Below the pieces are notes generated by a model. The model was not told where the DNA came from and searched no databases. It worked only from the letters and a program-made list of their open reading frames with translations. The position numbers and the translations under genes were made by a program. Shown in pieces: positions 17,222-27,502 of a stretch of DNA of 64,000 nucleotides. The stretch is from Sphingomonas sp. Leaf67 (GTDB taxonomy: Bacteria; Pseudomonadota; Alphaproteobacteria; Sphingomonadales; Sphingomonadaceae): assembly GCF_001421965.1 (NCBI RefSeq), contig NZ_LMLP01000025.1:1-64000 (forward strand), in the 5' to 3' direction. Within the stretch, counting starts at the first letter, position 1. Each line of letters starts with the position of its first letter.

Positions 17222-19723
17222 TCAGATCACGGCGAAATCAAGCTGGTAGGATCGGCCCGCCTGCGCGGTGAAGACCGTCCACGGTCCATCCCGGCGCATC
17301 CGGATCGTTGTCCCGCCGTCGCGGATCGTCGTGATCCGCTGCCCCGGCGGCGCGAGAATCGCCTGATCGCCGGTCCGCGATGCGGTCAGCACGGCGTCTT
17401 GCACCGCACCCGCGGTCCAGCGCAGGTCGACCGTCGCCCCGCCGCGCGCGCGCAGTCCGGTGACCGCACCGTCCTGCCATGCAGGCGGCAGCGCCGGTGC
17501 GAAAGCGATGCCGCCGTCATGGCTCTGCACCAGCATCTCCGCGATCGCGGCGGCGATGCCGAAATTGCCGTCGATCTGGAACACCGGCCGCGGATTGGCG
17601 GGGTGGGTGTCGAACAGGTTGGCGGCAAGGCTCTTGCGGACGAACTGGTCGACCGCATAGCCGGCGTGTTCGCGGTCGCCCAGCCGCGCCCAGATGCATG
17701 CCGACCATGCCCGGGCCCACCCGGTCTGCGCGCCACCGTTGGTTTCGCGCCGCTGCATCGACACCTGCACCGCCTTCGCCCATTTCGGTGTCTGCCGCGG
17801 CGTGAACTCGCCACCGGGGTACAGCGGATAGAGGTGCGAGATATGACGCTGGCCCGGCTCCGGCTCGGCGAAGTCGTGCGACCATTCCTGCAACTGTCCG
17901 TACCGGCCGATCTGATAGGGGGCCAGCGCCGCCACCAGTCCGGTCAGCCGCCTGGCGAACGCCGCATCGGTCTTCAGAATCGCAGCCGCCGCCACGCAAT
18001 TGGCGAACAGTTCGCGGGTCAGCGCCAGGTCCATCGTACATCCGGCGCTGACCGCCGCGCGCTTGCCGTCGGGGGTGAGGAACATGTTCTCGGGCGAGGT
18101 CGACGGCGCGGTCGTCAGGTAACCGGTGTTCGGGTCCTTGATCAGCCACGCCGCGCAGAACTCCGCCGCGCCGCGCATCAGCGGATAGGCAGTATCGCGC
18201 AGATAGGCGACGTCGCCGCCAAAGGCATAATGTTCCCACAGATGCTGCGCCAGCCACGGTCCGGCCATCGCCCAGTTCGCCCAATTGGGGTCGCCTTTGC
18301 CCTCGCCCACCGGATTGGCGATCGCCCACAGGTCCGAATTGTGGTTCACGCACCAGCCCGGCATCCCGAAATAGCCCGACGCGACCCGACGCCCGGCACG
18401 CGCGACATGGGTGATGAAGTCGATCATCGGACCATGGCACTCCGCCAGATTGGCGGTCTCCGCGTGCCAGTAGTTCATCTGGATGTTGATGTTGGTGGTG
18501 TAGTTGCAACTCCATGGCGGCCGGACCATGTCGTTCCAGATGCCCTGAAGATTGGCAGCCTGCGTGCCCGCACGCGAACTCGCGATCAGCAGGTAGCGGC
18601 CGAAGTTGAACAGCAGCGCCGCCAGCGCCGGTTCGGGCACCCCGTCATTGTCGCTGCGGCGGCGGTTGGTCGGCACGTCGTTGCGCGGCACGCCGATCGC
18701 CAGCCGGGACCGACGGTACAGGCGGCGATGGTCGGCGACATGCGCCGCCTTCATCGCGTCGAATGTTCTGGTCCGCGCGGCATCGATCTGTCGGGTCGCT
18801 GTGGCGACGATCTCCTCGACCGGGCGATCCGGAGCGACGTCGAACGAGCGGAAGCCGGTGCCGGTCGCGATCCGCAGCACAATCTCGCTGGCCCCGGTCA
18901 CGGTCACGCCGTCGCCCTGCGCGACGAGCGTGCCGCCGGTCGCCGCGACATCGACGATCGCGGCGAACGCCATGCCCTTGCCGGGTGCCGGGTCGTAGAT
19001 CACGGGGTCGGGCACGTCGCGATATTGCGGCTGCGATACCGTCGGCGCCTTGCCGGTCAGCACGACACGCGAACCCGTCGCGGCCACCGTCCCCTGCAAC
19101 GGCGTCTTCAGTCCCACGCGGCAGGAGAGCGACCCCGGCCGGTCCGCCGACAGCCGGATCACCATCACCTGATCGGGATGCGACACGAACATCTCGCGTC
19201 GATGGCGGATACCGCCCTGCGTATAGCCGACGCTGGCCACCGCCGTATCGAGATCGAGCGCGCGGCGATAGTCGCCGACCGCACCGTTGCCGGTGATGTC
19301 GAGGATCAGGTCGCCGAGCGGCTCGTACGCGTTGCTGAACGGGCCCTGCATCTGCTTGCTCAGCCCGTCGGCGCGGACATAGTCGCCCGCGAACACCGCC
19401 TCGCGCACCTGCGGCAGCACCGCGAGCGCGCCGGGATTGTCAGGGTTCGACGGCTGACCCGACCACAGGCTATCGTCGTTGAGCGACACGATCTCCCGCG
19501 CGACGCCACCTTGGACCATCCCGCCGATCCGGCCGTTGCCGATCGGCAGCGCCTCGATCCATCCATCCGCCGGCGCATCGAACCAGATCAGGTCGTGTTC
19601 GCCGATCGTGGCGGGGCCGTCCGCCGGTGCCGGTGCGGCGACCGCCTCTACGACGGTACCGGCCGGTCCGACCATCGCAGCCATGCCGCTTTTCAATAGA
19701 CCACGCCTGCTCCAACGTATCAT
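17222..19723 (-). CDS. GH95 alpha-L-fucosidase (or alpha-L-galactosidase)
   Basis: Glycoside hydrolase of 833 residues. N-terminal domain motifs are [19 protein letters not shown] and [17 protein letters not shown]. The catalytic (alpha/alpha)6 region has [20 protein letters not shown], with the Asn pair that activates water in this family, and later [13 protein letters not shown] and [15 protein letters not shown]. The N-terminus [10 protein letters not shown] is a twin-arginine signal, so it is exported folded. The start follows AAGG. GH95 enzymes remove alpha-1,2-fucose, or L-galactose, from glycans such as xyloglucan. The gene lies 138 bp downstream of the GH31 gene on the same strand, supporting a joint role in xyloglucan side-chain removal (inference). 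Confidence 0.9.
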   Translation of the reverse strand: MIRWSRRGLLKSGMAAMVGPAGTVVEAVAAPAPADGPATIGEHDLIWFDAPADGWIEALPIGNGRIGGMVQGGVAREIVSLNDDSLWSGQPSNPDNPGALAVLPQVREAVFAGDYVRADGLSKQMQGPFSNAYEPLGDLILDITGNGAVGDYRRALDLDTAVASVGYTQGGIRHRREMFVSHPDQVMVIRLSADRPGSLSCRVGLKTPLQGTVAATGSRVVLTGKAPTVSQPQYRDVPDPVIYDPAPGKGMAFAAIVDVAATGGTLVAQGDGVTVTGASEIVLRIATGTGFRSFDVAPDRPVEEIVATATRQIDAARTRTFDAMKAAHVADHRRLYRRSRLAIGVPRNDVPTNRRRSDNDGVPEPALAALLFNFGRYLLIASSRAGTQAANLQGIWNDMVRPPWSCNYTTNINIQMNYWHAETANLAECHGPMIDFITHVARAGRRVASGYFGMPGWCVNHNSDLWAIANPVGEGKGDPNWANWAMAGPWLAQHLWEHYAFGGDVAYLRDTAYPLMRGAAEFCAAWLIKDPNTGYLTTAPSTSPENMFLTPDGKRAAVSAGCTMDLALTRELFANCVAAAAILKTDAAFARRLTGLVAALAPYQIGRYGQLQEWSHDFAEPEPGQRHISHLYPLYPGGEFTPRQTPKWAKAVQVSMQRRETNGGAQTGWARAWSACIWARLGDREHAGYAVDQFVRKSLAANLFDTHPANPRPVFQIDGNFGIAAAIAEMLVQSHDGGIAFAPALPPAWQDGAVTGLRARGGATVDLRWTAGAVQDAVLTASRTGDQAILAPPGQRITTIRDGGTTIRMRRDGPWTVFTAQAGRSYQLDFAVI

Positions 19724-19861
19724 GACGTACCTTCTTTCAGAACGATCGTATTTTCATCGAATGCGACAGCTACGCACCAAAAATTAGAATCCGACCTTGT
19801 TTCGCGATATATCGTCGATGGACATCATCCGTACGAAGTGCCCGGCGGTGATCGTTTGATA

Positions 19862-22486
19862 TCATGCCGCGCCGTCTGCGCGCATCGTCACCGACATTGC
19901 CCGGCCGTTATAGGGTACGTCCCGCGTCGCCTTTTCGCCGGACAGCACGATGTGAAGCTGTCGCAACTGCACCTTTGCCATACGCGAACCGCGCGGCGCG
20001 GAGATCGACAGCGTCCGGTCGCGGTCGTTCCACGCGAAGTCGACCCAGGCGAACCGGCCCTCTTCGTACTCATAGCTGGTGCCGTCATCCTCATACAGGC
20101 TGAACCGGCCATCGGCGCCGGGATAGATGCGCAGTTCCAGGTCGGCGTTGGTCGCCTGCACCGTCGATTGCGCGACCGGCCCGAGGGGCACGATGCTGCC
20201 CGCGCGCGCGTGCAGCGGGACACGGTCGATCGTCGCCGCGACGCGGTGTTCGGTGCCGCCGGCGCGGCGCTCGCCCGTCCAGAAATCGTGCCAGCCGCCC
20301 GCCGCCTCGGGCAGGTAGACCGGCCATTCGGTGACGTCGGGCGCCAGCACCGGCGCGACATGGAACGCGTGCCCGAACATATAGGCGTGGCGCTGCGCCA
20401 TCGCGCGGCCGTCCCGGGGGAAGTCCATGACCAGCGGCCGCAACATGCTGGAATCGCGGTGGGTCACCAGCGCCGCCTCGCTATAGACATAGGGCAGCAG
20501 GCGGTATCGAAGCTCGATCAGCGCACGCGCCAGCCCCTCGACCTTCGGGCCGTAGCGCCAGAATTCGGTGTCGGTCTGATAGCCATGGACCCGCTGCATC
20601 GGCAGGAAGGTGGCGTACTGGAACCAGCGGATCAGCCGCTCGTGATAGGCGGGGTCGGTATATTGCCCGGCGCCCGGCCGGAAGAACCCGCCGGCATCGA
20701 CCGTCCAGTACGGCATCCCGGCGGCGGCGAAGTTCAGCCCCGCGGCGACCTGCCGCGCCAGCGTGTCCCAGTCGTTGCCGACATCGCCCGACCAGGTGAT
20801 CGTGCCATAGCGTTGCTGCGCCGGCGCGGCCGAGCGGGTCAGCGTCAGCACCCGCTTGCCCGGGGCGTCGCGGCGTTGCCCCTCGTATACCGTTCGCGCG
20901 ACCTGGAGCGGATAGATGTTGCGCACCGTCTCGCCGATCCCGGCCGCGGTCGTGTGGCCGGCCAGCGCATCGTTTTCCGGTTCGACCGCGTCCTGCCAGA
21001 AACAGTCGATGCCCAGCGACAGCAGCTTGTCGCGCTCGTTCTTCCAGTAGAAGGCCGCGGCCTCGCCGTTGAAGAAGTCGATCCATTCGGTGCCGGGCAC
21101 GTAATAGCCGTGCGCGGTCATCTGCTTGCCCAGATCGGTGTCCAGCCCGACCTTCGGCCAGACCGACAGCATCAGCTTCATGTCCAGCGCGTGCAGGTCG
21201 CGGACCATCGCGGCGGGATCGGGATAGCGATCGCGGTCGAACACCATCGCGTTCCAGCCGTGCTTGCCCCAATATTCCCAGTCCTGCACGATGATGTCGA
21301 TCGGCAGCCGCCGCTGCCGGAACTCGCGCGCGTTGCTCAGCAATTCTTCCTGCGTATGGTAGCGTTCCCGGCTGTGGACATAGCCGAACGCCCAGCGCGG
21401 CGGCATCGGCGCGGTGCCGGTCAACTGGCGATAGGTCGACACGATCCCGGCGCCGTCGTCGCCCGCGACCACGACGTAATCGAGCGCCTCCGCCACCGGC
21501 GACCGCAGCACCGTGTCGTCCTGCGCCGCGCCGAAGAACAGGACGGGCGCGTTCCGGGCATCGCCGATCACCCGCACCCGGTGCCGGCCGGGCGCCAGAT
21601 CGGCGAACAGGCTGGTCGTCGGCGGCAGCCAGTGATTGGCGAAATCGACCAGCACCGTGCCGTCGATCTCCAGATGATAGCGGTTCGCCATCTCGCTGCC
21701 GACGTCGAGCAGCAGCGCGTGGCGGCCGGCATGGGTCGTCTCGAAACTGCCCTCGAACACATTGTCCTGACGGCGCTGCGTGCTGGAGCCGGCGGCGGTC
21801 GTCACCGTCTCCTCGCGCCCGGCCCCGGCCGCGGCGGCCTTGGGCAGCGCGACCGAATGCGGCAGGGGGTTGAGGTCGGTCAGCCCGTAATTGTGCCACA
21901 ACACGCCGTAGCCGGCGCTCGACACGAAGAAGGGCAGGCTGACCTGCGTGTTCACCTGCGTCATCCGCCGCGGCAGCCGCTTGACGTCGAGGAACCCGTC
22001 CTGGAACTGGCCGCCGCCGAACAGCGTCTCGCCGGCCGGGCCGACGAAGGTCTGTTCGACCGCCAGCGTCGGCTGGCCCCGTACCGCCGACGGCGCGGCG
22101 CGGCCGGCCGGCGCGCGCAGGATCTCATGCCCCCGGGCGTCGGTGAAGGCCAGGTCCCCGGTCGCGTCGTCCAGCGAACAGGTCAGCCGGGCCAGCGACA
22201 GGGTCGATGTCCGCTTCGTCCGGCGCACCCGGCAGCGCGGCATCCCGGCGGGCAACAGGAACTGGCTGGCGGGCGCTTCGGCGCCGTCCGGCGACAGGCG
22301 GATACGCACCGCATTGTCGCGCAACGGCATGACGCTCAGCACCCCGCCGGGGACGCGGACCTGTAGCGGCGGTGCGGGGGCCTGGGTCACCGCGGCAGCG
22401 AGCGGCGGGCCAAGGCCGACGCTGCCACCCACGCCGGCGATCTGCAGAAACGAGCGTCGGTCAACACGGTATGACGGGCTGTTCAT
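19862..22486 (-). CDS. GH31 alpha-xylosidase-like enzyme with PA14 insert
   Basis: GH31 family enzyme, about 874 residues. Catalytic nucleophile region is DCFWQDAVEPEND and the acid/base Asp lies in TWSGDVGNDWDTL. The N-terminal domain contains an inserted PA14-like sandwich (FEGSFETTHAGRHALLLDV to LADLAPGRHRVRV), as in the bacterial alpha-xylosidases that trim xyloglucan oligosaccharides. The start region has a twin-arginine motif (DRRSFLQIAG). I chose ATG 22486 with AGAAGG upstream. The C-terminal part (LFADLAPG..., YPGADGRFSLYEDDGTSYEYE) is typical. With the GH95 gene next to it, xyloglucan is the best guess. Plain alpha-glucosidase activity cannot be excluded. Confidence 0.88.
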   Translation of the reverse strand: MNSPSYRVDRRSFLQIAGVGGSVGLGPPLAAAVTQAPAPPLQVRVPGGVLSVMPLRDNAVRIRLSPDGAEAPASQFLLPAGMPRCRVRRTKRTSTLSLARLTCSLDDATGDLAFTDARGHEILRAPAGRAAPSAVRGQPTLAVEQTFVGPAGETLFGGGQFQDGFLDVKRLPRRMTQVNTQVSLPFFVSSAGYGVLWHNYGLTDLNPLPHSVALPKAAAAGAGREETVTTAAGSSTQRRQDNVFEGSFETTHAGRHALLLDVGSEMANRYHLEIDGTVLVDFANHWLPPTTSLFADLAPGRHRVRVIGDARNAPVLFFGAAQDDTVLRSPVAEALDYVVVAGDDGAGIVSTYRQLTGTAPMPPRWAFGYVHSRERYHTQEELLSNAREFRQRRLPIDIIVQDWEYWGKHGWNAMVFDRDRYPDPAAMVRDLHALDMKLMLSVWPKVGLDTDLGKQMTAHGYYVPGTEWIDFFNGEAAAFYWKNERDKLLSLGIDCFWQDAVEPENDALAGHTTAAGIGETVRNIYPLQVARTVYEGQRRDAPGKRVLTLTRSAAPAQQRYGTITWSGDVGNDWDTLARQVAAGLNFAAAGMPYWTVDAGGFFRPGAGQYTDPAYHERLIRWFQYATFLPMQRVHGYQTDTEFWRYGPKVEGLARALIELRYRLLPYVYSEAALVTHRDSSMLRPLVMDFPRDGRAMAQRHAYMFGHAFHVAPVLAPDVTEWPVYLPEAAGGWHDFWTGERRAGGTEHRVAATIDRVPLHARAGSIVPLGPVAQSTVQATNADLELRIYPGADGRFSLYEDDGTSYEYEEGRFAWVDFAWNDRDRTLSISAPRGSRMAKVQLRQLHIVLSGEKATRDVPYNGRAMSVTMRADGAA

Positions 22487-22949
22487 ATTCCGACCTTCTG
22501 GCACAGGTTGCCGCTTATCATCGGCGGCTTGGCCAGGCTATTCGTTATCTGCGGAAGGCGCTCAGGTAAACGCACGCATCGTTCAGCGACCGCCAGAGCC
22601 GTTTCCACCGTCAATGCGGCCGCGGCGTGCGGCGACGAGAGTGCACGTGAACCTGTACCGTGGCAGGTTGCCGCCGACCCTCGACGCCGACGAGCAGGAT
22701 GGCGACATTCTTCGGGAATGGAATGGCGGCTTTTCGATGCGATCGCGTTGCGCCGGGATGGGTGGGACCCAGCGGCCGCTGACGCCGAATGGGCCGATCC
22801 ATGCCCGGCGGTTCGGGGAAATGCCCAGGCAATGTTGCGCGCGACCTGACCCGCCGGACCTGGTGGACGATCTTCGTCGCGCCGGATCGACCAAGCGCTG
22901 CCCGCCCGGAACACGGACGGGGAACACGGCCACGATACGATACGCCGGC
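22487..22949. other. Gap upstream of GH31
   Basis: About 460 bp with no recognisable gene on either strand. It must contain the promoter for the GH31-GH95 pair, but I could not pick a convincing one. Confidence 0.5.
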
Positions 22950-23348
22950 TTATTTGGGGAAATGGATCCCGCAAAGCTTGTTGCCGTCGGGATCGCGCAC
23001 GTACGTCAGTTCGATCGTGCCCATGGACGCCGTGTTGCGCGGCCCCGGCGGCGCTTCGATCGAGGTGCCGCCATTGGCGACCGCGATATCGTGGAACTGC
23101 TTCACCTGCTCGGGCGAATCGCACGCGAAGGCGACGGTACTGCCGTTCGCGACGGTTGCCGGTTCGTCGTTGATCGGCTGGCTGACGATGAAGTTGGTCC
23201 CGTTGCCGTTATTGTAGATCAGACGGGTATGCCCGCTGTCTGCGATGTTGAGCGTCGCTTCGCCAACGCCCAGGGTGCCGAGCACCGTGTCGTAGAAGCG
23301 CTTCGATCGCTGGATGTCGTTCGATCCAATCATCGTGTGAAACAGCAC
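22950..23348 (-). CDS. VOC (glyoxalase/bleomycin-resistance) superfamily protein
   Basis: Metal-dependent-type small protein of 132 residues with two beta-alpha-beta-beta-beta halves. The N-terminal MLFHTMIGSNDIQRSKRFYD with its His, and the C-terminal IELTYVRDPDGNKLCGIHFP, are the usual VOC signatures. I take the GTG at 23348, with AGGAGA six bases upstream. The open frame itself extends to 24107, but the extra part runs antisense to better genes. No neighbour reveals the substrate; relatives are often annotated as glyoxalase-like without tested function. Confidence 0.87.
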   Translation of the reverse strand: MLFHTMIGSNDIQRSKRFYDTVLGTLGVGEATLNIADSGHTRLIYNNGNGTNFIVSQPINDEPATVANGSTVAFACDSPEQVKQFHDIAVANGGTSIEAPPGPRNTASMGTIELTYVRDPDGNKLCGIHFPK

Positions 23349-23702
23349 TTTATTCTCTCCTGCTCGGGGTATTTTCCAAACGAACCCGAACCGCGTCCGG
23401 TTGCACGGTTGCTGTGGGCGGCCATCCAGTTCCTGCACGCCGCTGCTGCGGTCGGCATAGGCGAACCGGGCGGGAGCGAAGTCAGGGCACGCGCCATCGA
23501 TGCAGCGGTCGCGGGCGCACAACTTTTCGCGAGGGGCCGATCGGACATCGCGCTCTTCGATGCCACGATTGCCAGCTACCGGGCAGTCGGGCTTCTGCCG
23601 GTTTGATTGCAGCTGGGGATTGCTGATCGACAACGTGTTATATGCACGGTGCCGGAACCCGGGTTTGTGCCTGTGCGGATTTGGTGTGCTACAGGCGGGA
23701 TC
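23349..23702. other. Gap with a doubtful coding stretch
   Basis: About 350 bp between divergent genes. One plus-strand frame (about 23409-23606, 65 codons from a TTG) encodes an Ala-rich segment ending ASYRAVGLLPV that looks mildly protein-like, but it has no ribosome site and no family match I recognise. I do not call it. Confidence 0.4.
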
Positions 23703-24023
23703 ATGTCGAAATCCCGAATGAACGCCGGAACCGTTACCGTCGATGGTGCCAGCTATGACTGGCACCTGCACAGCGAACCCCACCAGTCGGATGACGAGGG
23801 GTGGAAGGGCATGACGATTGCGCTCCTCCAGCAAGATGCCAAGCGCGAAGCGCTGGTCGAATTTCCGCCGCCCAAGCGGCTGTTGAAGGGTTTGCCGCGC
23901 GGTCGGCTCCAGCTTGACGATGCCACGATCGCGCGCTGCGTGCGCTCGGCGGTGTCGGCCGGCTGGGAGCCGATGTCGCGCGGCAGGCCGATCGTGGTCA
24001 TGGTCGACGCCGAAGGTAATTAA
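23703..24023 (+). CDS. Hypothetical protein, 106 residues
   Basis: Soluble small protein starting MSKSRMNAGTVTVDGASYDW. It carries a compact beta-rich N-terminal half (HLHSEPHQSDDEGWKGMTIAL) and a basic middle (PPPKRLLKGLPRGRLQLDD). No signal peptide or membrane segment. Codon use is GC-rich at third positions like neighbouring genes, which supports coding. The start lies after GGCGGGA. I do not recognise a named family, and nothing around it suggests a function. Confidence 0.65.
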   Translation: MSKSRMNAGTVTVDGASYDWHLHSEPHQSDDEGWKGMTIALLQQDAKREALVEFPPPKRLLKGLPRGRLQLDDATIARCVRSAVSAGWEPMSRGRPIVVMVDAEGN

Positions 24024-24107
24024 GCCACCTCGTTGCCCGCCAGGAAAGGCCGCCGCACCGGGATTTGCCTTGTCAGGAACTGTCGGGCGGGCCAACCTAA
24101 TCTCCAC

Positions 24108-24380
24108 ATGAAGTTACCACCAATTTCCGATGAATATGCCCGCGGACGACGCGATGGATTGCGCATCGCGTTGTCGATCCTCGAAGCGGAGGAAGCGAAG
24201 TGGGAAGCGCGGCTCGGTGAGAGCCCATCCTGGCGGACGAACGCGATGCGGGTCATCCGCCACAAGGCGTATCAGGTCGCACGCAAACGCGTGGAGACGG
24301 CGCTTCACCGGCTGCTGCCCAAGTCGGAGGCCGCCTTGCCGGGTGAGGTCGCGGAGATGATCGAACAAGCCGGCCTGTAG
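24108..24380 (+). CDS. Hypothetical protein, 90 residues
   Basis: Mostly helical, charged small protein beginning MKLPPISDEYARGRRDGLRI and ending EVAEMIEQAGL. It contains a basic stretch (RHKAYQVARKRVETALHRLL). No signal, membrane segment or recognised domain. The ATG at 24108 opens the conserved-looking part; the frame extends upstream to 24033 but without a ribosome site. It follows the previous small gene by 84 bp on the same strand. Confidence 0.55.
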   Translation: MKLPPISDEYARGRRDGLRIALSILEAEEAKWEARLGESPSWRTNAMRVIRHKAYQVARKRVETALHRLLPKSEAALPGEVAEMIEQAGL

Positions 24381-24454
24381 GTCGATCCGCCACCTTCTCA
24401 CGTCGGAACGGGGAAGCAAGAGGGAGGCGTACCGGTTCCGGATCGACGCCCTAT

Positions 24455-27451
24455 TCAGATGCAGACCGCGTACAGGGCGTGGTGCGCGAGGATGTAGAGC
24501 GTGCGACGGTCCGGTCCGCCGATCAGCAACTGGAGCGGACGTTCCGGCACGTCGATGCGGCGAACCTCACGACCGTCCTTGTCATAGACCCAGATCTGTC
24601 CGTTCGCGACGTAGAGTTCGCCATCGGCACCGCGTGCCACGCTTTCGCCGCCGCGCGGCGCGACGACGCGAAGATCGGTCAGCGCCCCGCCGCGCGTCAC
24701 CGCGCCGCTATAGGTCAGATTCTCGGACGCGTTGGTCAGGTAGACACGCTCGCCCACGCGCGCGGTTACCAGCCCGTAGCTGTCGAGCGTATCGGACCAG
24801 CGCCAGCCCTGATGATCGTCCGGCCCCTGATTCCACACGCGGAATGCGGGGATCGCGACCGACCCGTCGGGCGATACATAGGCCTGCCGCTTCGCTTCGC
24901 CCATCTTGTCGGTGAAGAAGGACGACAGGGGCGGGAACGCGTAGGTCTTGCGATCGATGCGGTCGGCGAATTCGCCGTTCGCCCAGACATTGACCGGCAA
25001 CGCCATCGCGCTGCCCGCGCGCGGCGCGGTGGCGGCGATCGTGCGGACGGCGTCGGGTGCCTTGGGATCGATGCTGTAGACGGTGCCGTCGCGCCCGGCC
25101 CCCGACAGCACCAGCAGCCGCCCCGACCGGTCGACGGTCAGGTTCACCGGGTCGAGGCTCGTCTGGCTGACGGTGGTCAGCCCCTCGGACGGCGACCAGC
25201 CATGAATGCGTTGGTGGAAGCGGTCGATGAAGTAGAGCTTGCCCTGTGCATCGGTTGCGCCCCCGGCGATCGAGTAGAACCCGTCCGCCAGCTTGCGCAC
25301 GCCGGGCGTTACCGGAACTCCGACGACGGCAGCCGGGCGGGCGGCGGCGGGCACGTCCAGTTTCGCGAACTCCCGCTCACGTACTTCCTGTCCGGTCGTC
25401 AGGTCCTTGATGGCGTTCTCGAACGGATATTTGCTCGCCCGGACGAACGTGCCGCAGCCTTCGGTGTCGCAATGGGCATAGGCGCTTTCGGCATTCACAT
25501 GGACGTTGCGGAAGCGGATGTCGCCCGAATTGAACAGCCGGACGGCGGTGTCCATCGGCTTGGCGGTGCGGGTGACGCGATAGCCGTGATAGTTGGCGAA
25601 CAGGATGTTGCGGCTGTCGTGGAACTCGGTCGACACCGCGTAGACGCCGTCGCGGACCTCCTGTTCGGTCTGGGGGGCCAGAAACTCCCAATTCTCGACG
25701 TTGCGCAGCACGATCTCGTTCTTGAAATGATGTTCGGCCGACAATTCGTAGACGTGGCCGGGGGTTTTGGTGTCGCTGACATAGAAGCCGGTGGAGGCGA
25801 GGCCGTTCGGGGTCCAGATCGCGTTGAACGTGCCGCCGCCGCCATCGGTGACCCAGATGCTGGCCTGCTGCCCGTCCCAGCGCGCTTCGGGATCGATGCC
25901 GCCGCCACTGGCCTTGCCCTGATTGTAGATGACCGGGCCGTGGATGCGGACGTCGTTGACCATCGACCGTTCGCCCGCGCGCCAGATCAGGTTGGACGCA
26001 CGCGGGTTCACGCCCCCGGCATAAAGGCCGAGCCCATAGAGGATCGCGCTGCCGCCCCGCGCACTCTCCACCATCGCTTTCGCGTCGCCGATGCCGGCGA
26101 AGCGTGGCGCGTTGTCGGGCAGGTAAAGCTGCGTCTGGTTCGGGTGGAGCGCGATCAGGACGCTGTCGGGGCGCAGCTTCAGCGTATCGGTGATGCGGTA
26201 GCGGCCGGTCGGGAGATAGACGACGCGGTGGGCATCGACCGCGCGTTGCAGCGCGGCGGTGTCGTCGGTCTGGTCGTCGCCCTTGGCACCGAGCGTTCTG
26301 GCGTTCGCCCATTCGCCGACGGGCGGCAGCAGCGGCAATGCCGGCGCGGGGCGTGCCGGGGCAGTGGCGAGCGGCGTCATGCTGATATCCGTTGCGATCT
26401 TGCCCATCTCGCCGACCTTTGCGAGCGTCAACCCGTGCGAAAAGTCGGCGACGCGCCACTGCGCGCCTTGCCCGCGGATCGTCCGGCCGCTCTCGCGGAA
26501 CTGCGCGAAGACCGGCGTATTTACTCCGACCGCATTGTCGAACCCGATCTGGGTGAAGACGCTTTGTTCGCTGGAGATGACGACGCCGGCGCGGCTGACA
26601 TTCTCGAACCGGACGTTTTTGCCCCATAGCGAGTCCGAATAGCCGCGATCGATCTCGATCCCGACCGGCGTATCGCGGATCGCAACGTTCACCAGCGTCA
26701 GGTCGACCTCATGCTCGCGGATCGCCGCGTCGCGCTGGCCCGAAAACTCCGAATCGATCAGCGTGAACTGCCATGCCGGCGACGTCTTTTCAGTGACGAT
26801 GCCATAGCGGCCACCGAAGAAGCGCAGATTGTCGGCTTCGTTGCCCGCCTGATAGACGCCGGCAAAGCCCGAGCCGAGGCGGAAATCGATATGGCGCAGA
26901 AACCCGTGCTGCGCGACGCGGGAACGTACCGCGACGGCACCGGCATTGCCGTTGCCGATCTCGAAGTCGACATTCGCCAACGCAGAGTAGAAGGTCGTCG
27001 AGGTCGCATCGAACACCGCGTCATTGGCCGGAACGCTGGTGGGCGGCGGCACCGGCGGCTTGCCGGCGCTATACTGATCCTCGCCGGTGAAGCTCAGCAT
27101 GGCCCCGATGCCGGTCGCATAGCCCGGCGTATTGTCGCCAAGGACGAAGACGGGACGTGTCGGTCCGATGCCGAACATCCGCACGCCCGACCGCAGGAAC
27201 ACGGTGCGCGAGATGCGATAGCGGCCGGAGGGCAGGAAGACGACGCCGCCCCCGCCGCGCTGCCGGTCGGCGGCGACCGCGTCGATCGCCTGCTGGATCG
27301 CGGCGGTGTCGTCCGCGCGTCCATCGCCGACGCCCCGGACCGTCACCGCGCGCGGATCGTCGGGGGCGGTCAGGAACACCGAGGTTGACTGCGCAAGGGC
27401 AGGAACGGGCGCGAGCAGGGTCGCGGCGAACAGCAGGCCGTACACCTTCAT
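24455..27451 (-). CDS. Exported double beta-helix protein with C-terminal propeller
   Basis: About 998 residues with signal peptide MKVYGLLFAATLLAPVPALA (ATG 27451, GGAG upstream). Two pectate-lyase-3-type segments are evident, each opening with the same motif: VRGVGDGRADDTAAIQQAID near residue 37 and LGAKGDDQTDDTAALQRAVD near 385, each followed by a VFLPSGRYRI or VYLPTGRYRI repeat. The last 270 residues look like a six-bladed propeller (ATDAQGKLYFIDRFHQRIHG, NLTVDRSGRLLVLSGAG, GADGELYVANGQIWVYD). The arrangement suggests a polysaccharide lyase or hydrolase acting on pectin or a beta-glucan, but no catalytic residues can be assigned. A LuxR-type HTH gene lies 51 bp upstream on the same strand. 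Confidence 0.8.
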   Translation of the reverse strand: MKVYGLLFAATLLAPVPALAQSTSVFLTAPDDPRAVTVRGVGDGRADDTAAIQQAIDAVAADRQRGGGGVVFLPSGRYRISRTVFLRSGVRMFGIGPTRPVFVLGDNTPGYATGIGAMLSFTGEDQYSAGKPPVPPPTSVPANDAVFDATSTTFYSALANVDFEIGNGNAGAVAVRSRVAQHGFLRHIDFRLGSGFAGVYQAGNEADNLRFFGGRYGIVTEKTSPAWQFTLIDSEFSGQRDAAIREHEVDLTLVNVAIRDTPVGIEIDRGYSDSLWGKNVRFENVSRAGVVISSEQSVFTQIGFDNAVGVNTPVFAQFRESGRTIRGQGAQWRVADFSHGLTLAKVGEMGKIATDISMTPLATAPARPAPALPLLPPVGEWANARTLGAKGDDQTDDTAALQRAVDAHRVVYLPTGRYRITDTLKLRPDSVLIALHPNQTQLYLPDNAPRFAGIGDAKAMVESARGGSAILYGLGLYAGGVNPRASNLIWRAGERSMVNDVRIHGPVIYNQGKASGGGIDPEARWDGQQASIWVTDGGGGTFNAIWTPNGLASTGFYVSDTKTPGHVYELSAEHHFKNEIVLRNVENWEFLAPQTEQEVRDGVYAVSTEFHDSRNILFANYHGYRVTRTAKPMDTAVRLFNSGDIRFRNVHVNAESAYAHCDTEGCGTFVRASKYPFENAIKDLTTGQEVREREFAKLDVPAAARPAAVVGVPVTPGVRKLADGFYSIAGGATDAQGKLYFIDRFHQRIHGWSPSEGLTTVSQTSLDPVNLTVDRSGRLLVLSGAGRDGTVYSIDPKAPDAVRTIAATAPRAGSAMALPVNVWANGEFADRIDRKTYAFPPLSSFFTDKMGEAKRQAYVSPDGSVAIPAFRVWNQGPDDHQGWRWSDTLDSYGLVTARVGERVYLTNASENLTYSGAVTRGGALTDLRVVAPRGGESVARGADGELYVANGQIWVYDKDGREVRRIDVPERPLQLLIGGPDRRTLYILAHHALYAVCI

Positions 27452-27502
27452 GGGGGAGGCTCCGTCAATATGGGGTTCCGGGGCGGGTGCCCCGGACAAG
27501 GG

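Noticed and set aside
16898-19699. 933-codon plus-strand frame across GH95
   Set aside because: Antisense shadow of GH95; no signal, domain or ribosome site, and the composition is Arg/Ala/His-rich as in other shadows here.
19838-22366. 842-codon plus-strand frame across GH31
   Set aside because: Antisense shadow caused by third-position GC bias; catalytic motifs are only on the minus strand.
22950-24107. 385-residue reading of the VOC protein
   Set aside because: Only the last 132 residues form the VOC domain, and a GTG with AGGAGA starts it. The upstream part runs antisense to a small plus-strand gene.
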